A DNA stretch of 64,000 bases from Thermoplasmata archaeon (lineage in GTDB: Archaea; Thermoplasmatota; Thermoplasmata; Lutacidiplasmatales; UBA184), in the NCBI GenBank assembly GCA_022750195.1, contig JAKIWE010000004.1, positions 157,772 to 221,771 on the forward strand, in the 5' to 3' direction. Position 1 is the stretch's first letter; each line of letters starts with the position of its first letter. Below, in pieces: positions 24,438-32,324 of this stretch. The position numbers and the translations under genes are program-made. Under the pieces are notes generated by a model. It had not been told where the DNA came from. It worked only from the letters and a program-made list of their open reading frames with translations, and did not search any database.

Positions 24438-26147
24438 CTAGCCGGTTCGGACCGTTGAGCCCGCGGCCGTAGGGAGCGCCGAGGGGAGTCGGAGGGCGCG
24501 GGTCAAGAAGTCGAACTCGGGCGTGGCCGCGACGACCGCCAGGGGGAGATGTGACGGGCCGAGCCGGAGCAACCCCTCCGCGTACCCCGCCTCCGCCGGC
24601 AGGCGGGCTCGCGGGAGCCAGTCGGACTCGACCGCCGTGAGCTGGAAGAACTCCCGGGTCGGTTCGGAGACCTCCGGGAGCCGGAGGAGGAGGGTCGCGG
24701 AGAGATTCCGCAACAACGACCGCCCGCTGTCGGTCGTGAGGAAGTCGTCGGGGTTCTGGCTGAGCAGCAGCAGACCCGCGTCGTAATGCCGCACATGCCG
24801 CACGATCCGGTCCAGGAACTCGATGGTCGCCGGGTGACGGGTGAGGAGGTGCGCTTCGTCGACCACGACGAGCGTCGGGCCGGGGGCGGCCCGCAGGCGT
24901 CCGTACACCGCCTCGAGAAGGTAGGCGAGGTGGAACGGGAGGTGGGAGGGGTCCGCGCCGGCGAGGTTGATCACGAGCGGGTCGGCCGAGAGGTCGACCG
25001 TCGTCGGTCCGTCAAGGTGCAGCAGCGGGCCGTGGAGGAACAGCTCCAGGAACTGGTGGAGGCGGCGAGCCGCTGCGCCCTCCCCGGACGGGAGCACCGC
25101 GGCGAGATCCGAGAAGGTCGGGGCCCGGTCCAGGGAGCTCCGGTACAGGGTATCGACCGCGCTCTCGAGCAACGCGGACTCCTCATCGGAAAGGGTCGGG
25201 AACAGCGCGCGGACCATGGCGACGACGTTCGCCGCCTTCGCCCGCCGATCGCCGCCGGTGGTCGCCGGGTCGAGCGGGTTCACGCGGGCCTCACCCTCGG
25301 GTCCCAGGGTCACGACCGCTCCGCCGAGCGCCGGCGCTAGGCGCGTGAACTCGCCCAGGGGGTCGATGAAGGTGAGCGAGACACCGTGGGTCATCCAGCG
25401 GCTCCGCAGCGCCCAGAGCGCGGCCGCGAACGTCTTGCCGGAGCCGGTGGTCCCGAAGACCCCCCAGGAGTAGCTCCCGTGGAGCCACCGGTTCACGATC
25501 ACCGGCGCCGCGTCGTCGAGCAGCAGGCCGACCAGGATGCCGCCCGGCTCGGCGATCGATTCGTCGACGAACGGGAAGAACGCCGCCGCCCCCTCGGTTG
25601 AGAGGAGGTGCCAGTACCCGGCGGGTCGGCCGTCGCCCGGAGGGAACTCGGGAGGAGCCACCACCCGGACCGTATCGAACGCGGGCGAGCGGGTCCGTAG
25701 TCCCAACGCGGCGGCGCGCCGCTCGAGGTCGCGACGGATCCTCTCGGCGACGACCGGGCGGCGGTCGACTCCGTGGAGCGAGAGCCCGACCCGCCAGAGG
25801 TCCTGCTCCCGAGCCGCGACGCGTTCGGCAAGCTCCGCTGCGGCCGCGGCCTCGACCCGGAGGCGTGCCGGGCGCCCGCCCCGGACGGTCCCCCCGCTCT
25901 CGAGCTCGGCCTCGGCCCCGACGTCCGCGGCGTGCAGGAGCTCGAGCGCCTCGGTGGAGGCGAACCGGTGGAGCTGGAGGCGGAGCTCGCCGGCGCTGGA
26001 GGTCGGCACGAGCCGACCGACGAACCCGAACGGCACCTCCGACGGCAGCGCCGAGACCAGCAGCGGGGCGTCGACGCCGAACCGTCGGCGGATCCAGGAG
26101 ACCGTCTCGATGGGGGGCGCGCGGAGCCCTCCCGGACGCTCCGTCAC
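24438..26147 (-). CDS. VirB4/HerA-type ATPase of a T4SS-like DNA-transfer system
   Basis: This 569-aa FtsK/HerA-superfamily ATPase has the layout of VirB4/TraC/CedB motors: an N-terminal domain of about 200 residues, then Walker A GVFGTTGSGKTFAAAL (229-244), FIDPLGEF with the conserved Asp-Pro after strand 2, Walker B TLVVVDEAHLL (425-435) and the sensor-like LLLLSQNPDDF (459-469). No membrane segment is seen, so it would be cytosolic and recruited by membrane partners. The GTG start overlaps the stop of the upstream gene by 4 bases. It ends a five-gene run with VirB2-, VirB6- and PrgI-like genes, which is why I read it as a transfer motor and not the repair HerA. Confidence 0.88.
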   Translation of the reverse strand: MTERPGGLRAPPIETVSWIRRRFGVDAPLLVSALPSEVPFGFVGRLVPTSSAGELRLQLHRFASTEALELLHAADVGAEAELESGGTVRGGRPARLRVEAAAAAELAERVAAREQDLWRVGLSLHGVDRRPVVAERIRRDLERRAAALGLRTRSPAFDTVRVVAPPEFPPGDGRPAGYWHLLSTEGAAAFFPFVDESIAEPGGILVGLLLDDAAPVIVNRWLHGSYSWGVFGTTGSGKTFAAALWALRSRWMTHGVSLTFIDPLGEFTRLAPALGGAVVTLGPEGEARVNPLDPATTGGDRRAKAANVVAMVRALFPTLSDEESALLESAVDTLYRSSLDRAPTFSDLAAVLPSGEGAAARRLHQFLELFLHGPLLHLDGPTTVDLSADPLVINLAGADPSHLPFHLAYLLEAVYGRLRAAPGPTLVVVDEAHLLTRHPATIEFLDRIVRHVRHYDAGLLLLSQNPDDFLTTDSGRSLLRNLSATLLLRLPEVSEPTREFFQLTAVESDWLPRARLPAEAGYAEGLLRLGPSHLPLAVVAATPEFDFLTRALRLPSALPTAAGSTVRTG

Positions 26148-26515
26148 CGCCTCGACCCCCGAGCACGGGCGCGTCGTGCGAGGTTCCAGAGCACGACCGT
26201 CATCCCCGCCAAGATCGGCCCGCGCACGGCGAACCAGGTACCCGGCACGCCGAGCGCCACCGACCAGCCGACCGCAGCCGCGGTGCCGCCGATCATCCAG
26301 TCGGGCCAGCCCTTCGAAGCCGACGGGGCCGACCGTCGGACCACGGCCCAGGCGACGAACGCGAGTGCCCCGAGCGTCGCCGTGAGCCCGACGAAGTACG
26401 GCACGACGACCGAGAGGGCCCCAGCTAGGACCGTGAAACGGGCGATCGTGGTGAGGAGGTCGGCCGGGACGGGAGGGGCCGCGGCGGCGGTCACGAGCTC
26501 CTCCCCGGGCCCCAT
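26144..26515 (-). CDS. small membrane protein of the T4SS-like operon
   Basis: This 123-aa protein has two predicted membrane regions: FTVLAGALSVVVPYFVGLTA plus its continuation LGALAFVAWAVV (about 28-62), and a second from about 72 to 112 (IGGTAAAVGWSVALGVPGTW and ILAGMTVVLWNLA). The C-terminus is basic. I do not recognise a family. It overlaps the PrgI-like gene upstream by 25 bases and the VirB4-like gene downstream by 4 bases, so it is translated as part of the machine. It may be a VirB3- or CedA2-type accessory subunit. Confidence 0.7.
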   Translation of the reverse strand: MGPGEELVTAAAAPPVPADLLTTIARFTVLAGALSVVVPYFVGLTATLGALAFVAWAVVRRSAPSASKGWPDWMIGGTAAAVGWSVALGVPGTWFAVRGPILAGMTVVLWNLARRARARGSRR

Positions 26516-27273
26516 CCGAACGCGACGAGGCCCTCCGTCAGCGCCGGCCCACGGAGCCGCTCCGAGCCGACCCCAAGGGCGTCGAGCCGCTCGTGAAGGT
26601 CGCGCAGGCGTCGCTCGAGCTGGAGCGAGGCGCTCGGGGAGCCCGAGGGTCCGCCGACCGCCAGCAGGACGTCGCGACGTCGGCGGTGGCGGCCGAGCAG
26701 TCGGACCATCTCGACGTAGCCGTCGCGGGCCCGTTGTTCGTCGGAGCCGAGAGTGACAGGGAGGGGTACGAACGGCCGGGTCCCCAGCGGGAGGCCGCGC
26801 ACCAGCAGGGCAACGCCGCCGTCGAGGGAGCCGAGGAGCTGCCGATAGGCCGTGAACAGCTCGCGGGCGTTCGCGGGCGGGAGGAAGGCGACCGGGATCC
26901 CCTCGGCGCGAAGCATGCCGACCAGGACGCCCCCGGGGACGGCGGCGAGGGCCCGACCGCTCGCGATCGACGGACGATGGCGAGCCCGGGGCCTACCGCC
27001 GGCGCCACCCCGTCGACGCCAGGTCCACCCCAGGTAGTCGGCGAGGCGACGATCGAAGGGAGGGCCGTCGGTGGGACGGACCCCCACGACGAAGCCCACG
27101 GCGAGGAACGGCAGCCACAACCAGGGGCTGACAAAGCCCGCGACGACCGCTCCAGCCGCCGCGTAGGCGAGGAACTTGAGGGCGTCGCGGCCGGAGGGGA
27201 ACGGTCCGAGCGAGGGAGAACGGGGCACGGCGGCCTGGAGCCGGAGCACCGGCGGAGCCGTAGGGTCGGTCAT
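26491..27273 (-). CDS. PrgI/VirB3-like membrane protein of the T4SS-like operon
   Basis: From the ATG at 27271-27273 this is a 260-aa protein. After a short cytosolic N-terminus (PSLGPFPSGRDALKFLAYAA) there is a hydrophobic hairpin at about residues 32-64, a layout resembling PrgI/TcpE/VirB3 proteins that sit next to the VirB4 ATPase. The remaining 190 residues are cytosolic and Arg-rich, with VAFLPPANARELFTAYRQLL and LGRHRRRRDVLLAVGGPSG, resembling the N-terminal part of a VirB4-type protein, but with no P-loop. The start overlaps the VirB6-like stop by 4 bases (ATGA). Family assignment is tentative and rests on order and topology. Confidence 0.65.
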   Translation of the reverse strand: MTDPTAPPVLRLQAAVPRSPSLGPFPSGRDALKFLAYAAAGAVVAGFVSPWLWLPFLAVGFVVGVRPTDGPPFDRRLADYLGWTWRRRGGAGGRPRARHRPSIASGRALAAVPGGVLVGMLRAEGIPVAFLPPANARELFTAYRQLLGSLDGGVALLVRGLPLGTRPFVPLPVTLGSDEQRARDGYVEMVRLLGRHRRRRDVLLAVGGPSGSPSASLQLERRLRDLHERLDALGVGSERLRGPALTEGLVAFGWGPGRSS

Positions 27274-28415
27274 GGGTCGGTGGCCGCGCGCGAGGCCACG
27301 CCTCCCCCGCTGCGGACGGGCGGGAATCGGTCGCGACTGCGCACGGCGTGGACGAGGCGGGGGACGTGGCGGAACAGGTGATGGGCGCCCCATCCGATCG
27401 CCTCCGAGCTCAGCGCCGGGATCGTCGCGGGGAGCGCGGTGCTCGTCGCGGTCCGGGCCAACGAGCTGGCGGTCGCTCCGCCCCCGCCGGCCCGACCGCC
27501 GGCCGCGACCGGCCGAAGGTACCCGCCTCCTCCCGCGGACGCGAGGAGCAGGCCGCGCTGGATCCCGCCGACGACCACCGACCCGCCGCCGGCGAACCCG
27601 GCCTCGCGCAGCTGGGCCCCGGCGAGGCTGATGAGGGAGGGGGCGGAGACGGCGACGGTGAGGTACCCGAGCAGCAGGAGGACGCTCGGCGAGCCGACGG
27701 CGAGCTCGAGCGGGACGACGACGACGCACGGAAGGAAGCTGAGCTCGATGAACAACAGCCAGGCGCGCCGGGCCAGCGGGGCGAAGGTCGGGATCGGCCA
27801 GAGCAGGGTCGCCACCGGCAGGAGGACGAGGAGCACCGCGAGCATCGCGTCGCGCAGCGCAACGGCCGCCGCGAGGATCATCACGAGCGAGAACAGCAGG
27901 AACGTGACGACGAAGGCGAGCACGCCGTTGTCCCACGAGAAGCCGATCTCGCCGTACCCGCCGAGGTTCCCCCAGTGCTGCCACGCGCCCTGGTCGAACC
28001 CCTCGATCACCGGGTAGAGGCCTCCCGCGAGACCGAAGAGAGCGCCGGCGACGGGGAGCGTGAAGTTCGCGAGGACCGCGGCGACCACGAGCCGGGGGAG
28101 CAGGGCATGCGTCCGCTCGGCGAGGCGGGGCGAGGCGGCGCGGGCAAGGTAGAGCACGCCCACGCCGACCGCGACCAGCGCCAGCGCGGGGTCGACCACG
28201 TGCACGACGAGGAAGCTGCTGAAAGCGCCGGCGACGGCGAGGAAAGCGCCGGAACCGCCGCCGGTCGGAGCGAGCGTCGGGTACAGCGCCGCGGGAGCGA
28301 GCTCGGGGACGAGGAGGTTGTCGTAGGTGGGACCGAGGACCGCGGCGAGGAGCCCGGTGAGTCCGACGAAGATCCCGAAGAGGATCGACTGGATCACCTG
28401 GTTGAGGTCGACCAT
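27270..28415 (-). CDS. VirB6/TrbL/CedA-like polytopic membrane protein
   Basis: This 381-aa protein has about seven membrane segments: residues 8-28, 57-90 (FLAVAGAFSSFLVVHVVDPA onward), 107-130, 163-188, 190-208, 215-240 and 245-268. A Trp/Gly-rich loop (GAWQHWGNLGGYGEIGFSW) lies between the third and fourth. A Gly-rich region (about 285-320) and a basic C-terminal tail follow. Large polytopic proteins of this kind between a VirB2-like pilin gene and a VirB4-type ATPase gene correspond to VirB6/TrbL in bacterial conjugation and CedA in archaeal DNA import, which form the membrane channel. Sequence alone would not prove this; the gene order is the main evidence. Confidence 0.7.
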   Translation of the reverse strand: MVDLNQVIQSILFGIFVGLTGLLAAVLGPTYDNLLVPELAPAALYPTLAPTGGGSGAFLAVAGAFSSFLVVHVVDPALALVAVGVGVLYLARAASPRLAERTHALLPRLVVAAVLANFTLPVAGALFGLAGGLYPVIEGFDQGAWQHWGNLGGYGEIGFSWDNGVLAFVVTFLLFSLVMILAAAVALRDAMLAVLLVLLPVATLLWPIPTFAPLARRAWLLFIELSFLPCVVVVPLELAVGSPSVLLLLGYLTVAVSAPSLISLAGAQLREAGFAGGGSVVVGGIQRGLLLASAGGGGYLRPVAAGGRAGGGGATASSLARTATSTALPATIPALSSEAIGWGAHHLFRHVPRLVHAVRSRDRFPPVRSGGGVASRAATDP

Positions 28416-28434
28416 CCCGCGGCTCCCGGTCGGC

Positions 28435-28812
28435 TCAGCCGCCGACGACCCACTTGGCGAGCGCGAAGAGGAGGCCGCTCAGAGCTGCGACGAACAGCAA
28501 GGTCCCCACGAGGGCGTCGCGCGCTCGGTCCTTCGCTTGCACCTTCTTGCTGAGGTCGTTCGAGAACCAGCTCAGCGCGACCCGGGTCCAGACGAGGGCG
28601 AGGAGCCCCCCACCGGCGGCGCCCACCAGCGTCACCAGGCGGCCGACGGCGGCGGAGAAGTTGCTCACGACCGAATCGTTCGCCGTCGCGGCGGGAAGGT
28701 GGAGGGGGAGAGAGGTCGAAGGCAGGTCGGTGAGCGGGGCGGCCGCCGCTAGCAGGAGGGCGACCGACAGCAGCGCGGTCGCTCCGGTCCCTGGTCCACG
28801 GGAGGCCGTCAT
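28435..28812 (-). CDS. VirB2/CedA1-like two-helix pilin
   Basis: From the ATG at 28810-28812 this is a 125-aa protein. A signal peptide (about 1-27) is followed by a short Ser/Thr/Asn-rich stretch and two hydrophobic helices (about 58-85, LVTLVGAAGGGLLALVWTRV; and 100-123, ALVGTLLFVAALSGLLFALA). They are joined by a positively charged loop, NDLSKKVQAKDRARD. Two hydrophobic helices with a basic loop is the VirB2/TraA/CedA1 conjugative-pilin pattern, in which the loop faces the lumen and meets DNA. This is not a type IV pilin: there is no class III leader. Its start overlaps the stop of the large surface protein by 4 bases and the VirB6-like gene follows 19 bases later. Confidence 0.75.
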   Translation of the reverse strand: MTASRGPGTGATALLSVALLLAAAAPLTDLPSTSLPLHLPAATANDSVVSNFSAAVGRLVTLVGAAGGGLLALVWTRVALSWFSNDLSKKVQAKDRARDALVGTLLFVAALSGLLFALAKWVVGG

Positions 28813-31073
28813 GCCGGTGAGCCCTCCGGCTCGGAGGCACCTCCCAGCGCCGATCCCGAAGGCCCTCCCTCGTCCCAGAAGAAGAGCGGCTCCTCGTCCG
28901 GGCCTGGCTCGGTCCGAACCCGGTGCGACCGTTGCCATCGGCGGAGCGCGTCGTCGACCTGCGTTTCGGAGAGGCCGTCGTCCTCCGCCAGGAAGTAGAG
29001 CGTGGCCCGGTCGAGGCCCTCAGACTCCTGCAGGTAGCGACGTACGGCGTGCATCGCCTCCGCCGGGCTCCCCGGGCCTTCGCGGCGTCGGGTGCGGCGC
29101 CGGCGACGTGGCAGCAGGATGGCGGCGGCGACGCCCCCGGCTCCGAGGAGACCGACCAGCCAGGTGGGGTCCGAAACCGCGGGGGGCGAGGGGGAGGACG
29201 GCCCCGGCGCCGTCGGAGCCGGGACGGTGGGACCGACGGTCGCGACGACGGTGAGAACCGACTCGCCGCGACCCCCGAGCAGGTCGGTCACCAGAAGTCG
29301 GAGCTCGACGTAGCCGGCCGAGCGGGGAGTAAGCCCGAGCTGGACGGGGCCGGCGGTCGAGAGGTTGCCGACGAGGCGCTCGCCGTCGGTCGAAGTGAGC
29401 GCATAGGCATACGGTGGGTCGCCCCCGCCGAACTCAGCCGAAAGCACCGCCGGCGTCCCGACGACCAGGCCGGAGGGCGGCAGCAGCGAGAGCAGGAGCG
29501 GGGGGAGCACGCGGACCGTAAGGTTCGCCGAGGCCCACACCCCGGCCGCGTCCCTCGCCGTCGCGAGGAAGGTGAGGTTGCCACCGGCGAGGGCGGTCGC
29601 CTCCCAGCCGAACGCCCCGGAGCCGTTGAGGACGCCGGTCGACGGCCCCGTCGAGTTCACCGGCAGCGAGGCGGTCAAGCTCCAGCTGACCGGCGGGGAG
29701 CCACCGATCAGCTCACCGCCCACGCCGAACCGTTCTCCGGGTTCCGAGAGCAACGCTCCGCTCGTCAGCGTGATCGACGGCGGCGGGTAGATCGCGGCGA
29801 CCGGAGCCGTCGCGGCGAGCCGAACTCCGAGAGCGTCCTCGGCCGTGACGGTCACCCACAGCGTGCCCGCCAAGCCCGTCGTGACCGCCTCGAGGTACCA
29901 GCCGTCCGCCGGGAGCTCGGCGCTCCGGTTCTCCCCCCCTCCGACCGGAGCCCACCCGACGGAGAACGGAGGCACCGCCCCGGTGAGGTTCACGACGAAC
30001 GGCACCGCCCGCCCCACATCTCCGACCGGCGAGCCGGTTCCGAGGACCAGGCGCAGGGGCCCCGCGACCGCGAGCGTAGCATCCGAGCCGACGCTCGTGC
30101 CGCCGAGGTCCGTCACCACGACGCGGATGTCGACGTTTCCCGGCAGCTGCGGCGTGACGGTCCAGTTCGGCCCGATCCCCGTTAGCCCGATCGAGCTCGT
30201 CCAGCTGACGAAGTACGGCGCCTCTCCTCCTGAGATGCTCACGTGGAACGTGGTGCCGACGCCGACGTCGACGGCCCGAACCGGCGGGTCGATGGCGACC
30301 GCGAGGGCGTCACTCACCACGAGCGGGCTCATCGGAGCGACGGACCGCTCGTCCCCGAGGGCGTCGGTCACGGCCCAGCTTGGCGTGTACCGGCCGGCCG
30401 GGAACCGGTGGGTGACGACGAGCGGGCCTGGCTCCGCCAGCGTGGTGGAACCGGAAGTCCCGTCGCCGAAATCGAGCGTGACCGAGAAGGGCGCGAGTCC
30501 TCCGGAGACCGTCTCCTCGAGCGTGACGAGGGCGCCGACCGTCGCGGGGTCGGGCCAGCAGGTGGGGGTGCCCGCTGACAGGCTGGGAAGGATCGTGAGC
30601 TCTCCGAGACCGTTGGGGGCGATGCCGTAGCTCTGGCCACCGCACCCCACGACCCCGTTGGCCGTCGCGGCGATCGTCGCCGGACCGCCGGGACCCGCGT
30701 AGGTGATCAGCTCGACCGTCGGGCCGCTGCTGGCGTTGAGGAATCCGTCCTCCGCCGAGATCCCGGGCAGCGACCACGAGACCGCGAGCTCTTCGACCGT
30801 GCATCCGGCGGGGAGGTTCCCGACCGCCACCGAGAACACCGCGCGGCTCGCGGCAGCCATCGTCCAGGTTCCGGGGGAGACCGAAAGCGTCGGCTCCGGC
30901 GCCAGGGCCGGGACCGACGCCGTCCGCTCCGTCATCGGGGGGAGCGTCGCCGCGGTGGCGGGGCCGGGAGGGAGGAGGGCGACGAGCAGTCCGCCGAAGG
31001 CGACGGCGAGAAGGGCGAGGCGCAGGCGCTTCCGAGATCCTTCGCGGGTCGAGCAGTTCCGCACAGCAACCAC
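28809..31073 (-). CDS. large Ig/PKD-repeat surface protein with intracellular winged-helix domain
   Basis: This 754-aa protein has a signal peptide (about 20-42), an ectodomain of roughly 590 residues, one membrane helix (637-656, WLVGLLGAGGVAAAILL) followed by RRRRRTRRR, and a cytosolic tail. The ectodomain is built of tandem beta domains marked by recurring GGxxPFxVxW-type motifs: GLAPFSVTLDFGDGTSG, GGEAPYFVSW, GAVPPFSVGW, GGSPPVSWS and GGGDPPYAYAL. At about 674-725 the tail has a winged-helix pattern (AMHAVRRYLQE, LSETQVDDALRRWQRS). It is the first gene of the T4SS-like operon and overlaps the VirB2-like start by 4 bases. It could be an adhesin, a stalk or a transmembrane sensor. Confidence 0.8.
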   Translation of the reverse strand: MVAVRNCSTREGSRKRLRLALLAVAFGGLLVALLPPGPATAATLPPMTERTASVPALAPEPTLSVSPGTWTMAAASRAVFSVAVGNLPAGCTVEELAVSWSLPGISAEDGFLNASSGPTVELITYAGPGGPATIAATANGVVGCGGQSYGIAPNGLGELTILPSLSAGTPTCWPDPATVGALVTLEETVSGGLAPFSVTLDFGDGTSGSTTLAEPGPLVVTHRFPAGRYTPSWAVTDALGDERSVAPMSPLVVSDALAVAIDPPVRAVDVGVGTTFHVSISGGEAPYFVSWTSSIGLTGIGPNWTVTPQLPGNVDIRVVVTDLGGTSVGSDATLAVAGPLRLVLGTGSPVGDVGRAVPFVVNLTGAVPPFSVGWAPVGGGENRSAELPADGWYLEAVTTGLAGTLWVTVTAEDALGVRLAATAPVAAIYPPPSITLTSGALLSEPGERFGVGGELIGGSPPVSWSLTASLPVNSTGPSTGVLNGSGAFGWEATALAGGNLTFLATARDAAGVWASANLTVRVLPPLLLSLLPPSGLVVGTPAVLSAEFGGGDPPYAYALTSTDGERLVGNLSTAGPVQLGLTPRSAGYVELRLLVTDLLGGRGESVLTVVATVGPTVPAPTAPGPSSPSPPAVSDPTWLVGLLGAGGVAAAILLPRRRRRTRRREGPGSPAEAMHAVRRYLQESEGLDRATLYFLAEDDGLSETQVDDALRRWQRSHRVRTEPGPDEEPLFFWDEGGPSGSALGGASEPEGSPA

Positions 31074-31139
31074 CGGAGCCGGGGACCACGGGTCCGGTAC
31101 TTGCCGACGGTCGTGCGGGTGAACGGTGGAAGCTGGCCG

Positions 31140-31796
31140 CTAGGCCCGAAGGATCACGGCGTGGTGGTCCCGCGCGAACGGGGCCAGGTCGACGGTCTCC
31201 ACGACACGCAGCCCGCCGGCCTCCAGCTCCCGGCACGCGTCGAGGAGGACCCGACGGGCCGGAGCGGCTTGGGAGACCGACCGGACCTTGAGCATCAGGA
31301 GGCCCCGCCCGCCGGGCTTGAGGAGCACCGAAGCGTTCTCGACGAAGATCCGGGCCTGGGTCCGCTGCGCGACGTCCTGGTAGAGCAGGTCAACCGGCCC
31401 AACGTCCGCGACGTACCGCTCGGGGAGCTGGGCGTCGGCGAGGATCGGAAGCAGATTCGAGCGCGCGCGGGCGACCTCGAGCAGCGTCGGGAAGGCCGAG
31501 GCGCTCTTCTCCACGACGAACAGCTGCGCGGAGGGGTACAGGTCTGCGAGATGGCTCACGGTCGTCCCGTGGGCGCCTCCGAGGTACAGCAGCCGGGACG
31601 GCGGCCCTAGGTCGAGCTGGCGCGGAGCCTTGGCGAGGAGGGCCGAGAGCTTCGAACGGAACGGGTCCCAGCGTCGGTACTCGGTCGTCCGCTCAAGGCG
31701 GAGCTCCTCGCCGTAGACCCGGTGACCCGGCGTCGCGTTCACCGTGTACAGGTCACGGCCGAGGCGAAAGACGCCGGGCCACGCCGTGGGTTCCAC
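31140..31796 (-). CDS. flpA: fibrillarin-like rRNA/tRNA 2'-O-methyltransferase
   Basis: This 218-aa enzyme is archaeal fibrillarin, the catalytic subunit of C/D-box sRNA-guided 2'-O-methylation. Family motifs are YRRWDPFRSKLSALL (near 40-54), the SAM loop LLYLGGAHGTTVSHLADL (69-86), the acidic FVVEKSASAF, and LLYQDVAQRTQARIF with its conserved Asp. The catalytic Lys follows in LLMLKVRSVS. Length is normal. The partner genes nop5 and L7Ae are not in the window. It lies 9 bases downstream of the RidA-like gene and 66 bases upstream of the T4SS-like operon on the same strand. Confidence 0.95.
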   Translation of the reverse strand: MEPTAWPGVFRLGRDLYTVNATPGHRVYGEELRLERTTEYRRWDPFRSKLSALLAKAPRQLDLGPPSRLLYLGGAHGTTVSHLADLYPSAQLFVVEKSASAFPTLLEVARARSNLLPILADAQLPERYVADVGPVDLLYQDVAQRTQARIFVENASVLLKPGGRGLLMLKVRSVSQAAPARRVLLDACRELEAGGLRVVETVDLAPFARDHHAVILRA

Positions 31797-31805
31797 GGCC
31801 GAGGC

Positions 31806-32270
31806 TCACGCGACCTGCGCGAGGAGGTCGATCTCCACCGGCGCGTCGAGCGGGAGGGCCACCACCCCGACCGAGACGCGGGACGGCCGCCCGTTCTCCC
31901 CGAACAGGGCGATGAGCAGCTCGGTGGAGCCGTTCCCGACCTCGTGCTGGCGCGTGAACCCCTCGGAGGAGGCGACGAAGACCGTGACCCTGAGGATCCG
32001 TTCGATCCGGTCGAGGCCCCCGGCGACCCGCGCGATCGCGGCAAGGCCCTGGAGGGTCGCTTGGGCGGCGACCGACTTCGCCCCAGCGAGGTCGACGTCC
32101 CGGTCGACCTTTCCGCTCGGCCGAGCTTTCCCTTCGTGGGTCACGATCTGACCGGAGAGCCAGACGTGCTTGCCGTCGACCACCGCGGGAGAGTACGATC
32201 CGGCCGGGGCCGCCGGTTCGGGGAGCTCCAGCCCGAGCTCGCGCAGCCGCACGGACGGCAGCGTCGGCAC
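31806..32270 (-). CDS. RidA/YjgF-family protein
   Basis: This 154-aa protein belongs to the RidA/YjgF/UK114 family, trimeric proteins that in the RidA branch hydrolyse reactive enamine/imine intermediates. It has GSYSPAVVDGKHVWLSGQI near the N-terminus, QATLQGLAAIARVAGGLDRI in the middle and SRVSVGVVALPLDAPVEIDL at the end, where the Arg corresponds to the ligand-binding Arg of RidA. The longer middle and the EVGNGSTELLIALFG stretch place it in the YjgH/YER057-type subfamily, whose activity is less clear. The start is a GTG at 32268-32270, close to a divergent TATA element. Confidence 0.88.
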   Translation of the reverse strand: MPTLPSVRLRELGLELPEPAAPAGSYSPAVVDGKHVWLSGQIVTHEGKARPSGKVDRDVDLAGAKSVAAQATLQGLAAIARVAGGLDRIERILRVTVFVASSEGFTRQHEVGNGSTELLIALFGENGRPSRVSVGVVALPLDAPVEIDLLAQVA

Positions 32271-32288
32271 GTGGGCGCCATCCGGCCG

Positions 32289-32298
32289 TCAGTTTATA
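32289..32298. promoter_or_regulatory. TATA-like element shared by divergent genes
   Basis: The 54-base gap between the RidA-like gene (minus) and the zinc-ribbon gene (plus) holds the only AT-rich run, AGTTTATAGC. Its centre lies about 31 bases from the plus-strand ATG and about 24 bases from the minus-strand GTG, so one box could serve both directions with leaderless or near-leaderless transcripts. Confidence 0.45.
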
Positions 32299-32324
32299 GC
32301 CTGTCGACCTGCTTGTAGCGGACG

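Noticed and set aside
24438..26147. VirB4-like protein as the repair ATPase HerA of the HerA-NurA pair
   Set aside because: No NurA, Mre11 or Rad50 gene is adjacent, the N-terminal domain is longer, and the gene is translationally coupled to membrane-protein genes typical of a T4SS.
27348..28553. Plus-strand open frame opposite the VirB6-like gene
   Set aside because: It is charged low-complexity sequence (repeated GED/RR), the reverse of hydrophobic membrane codons.
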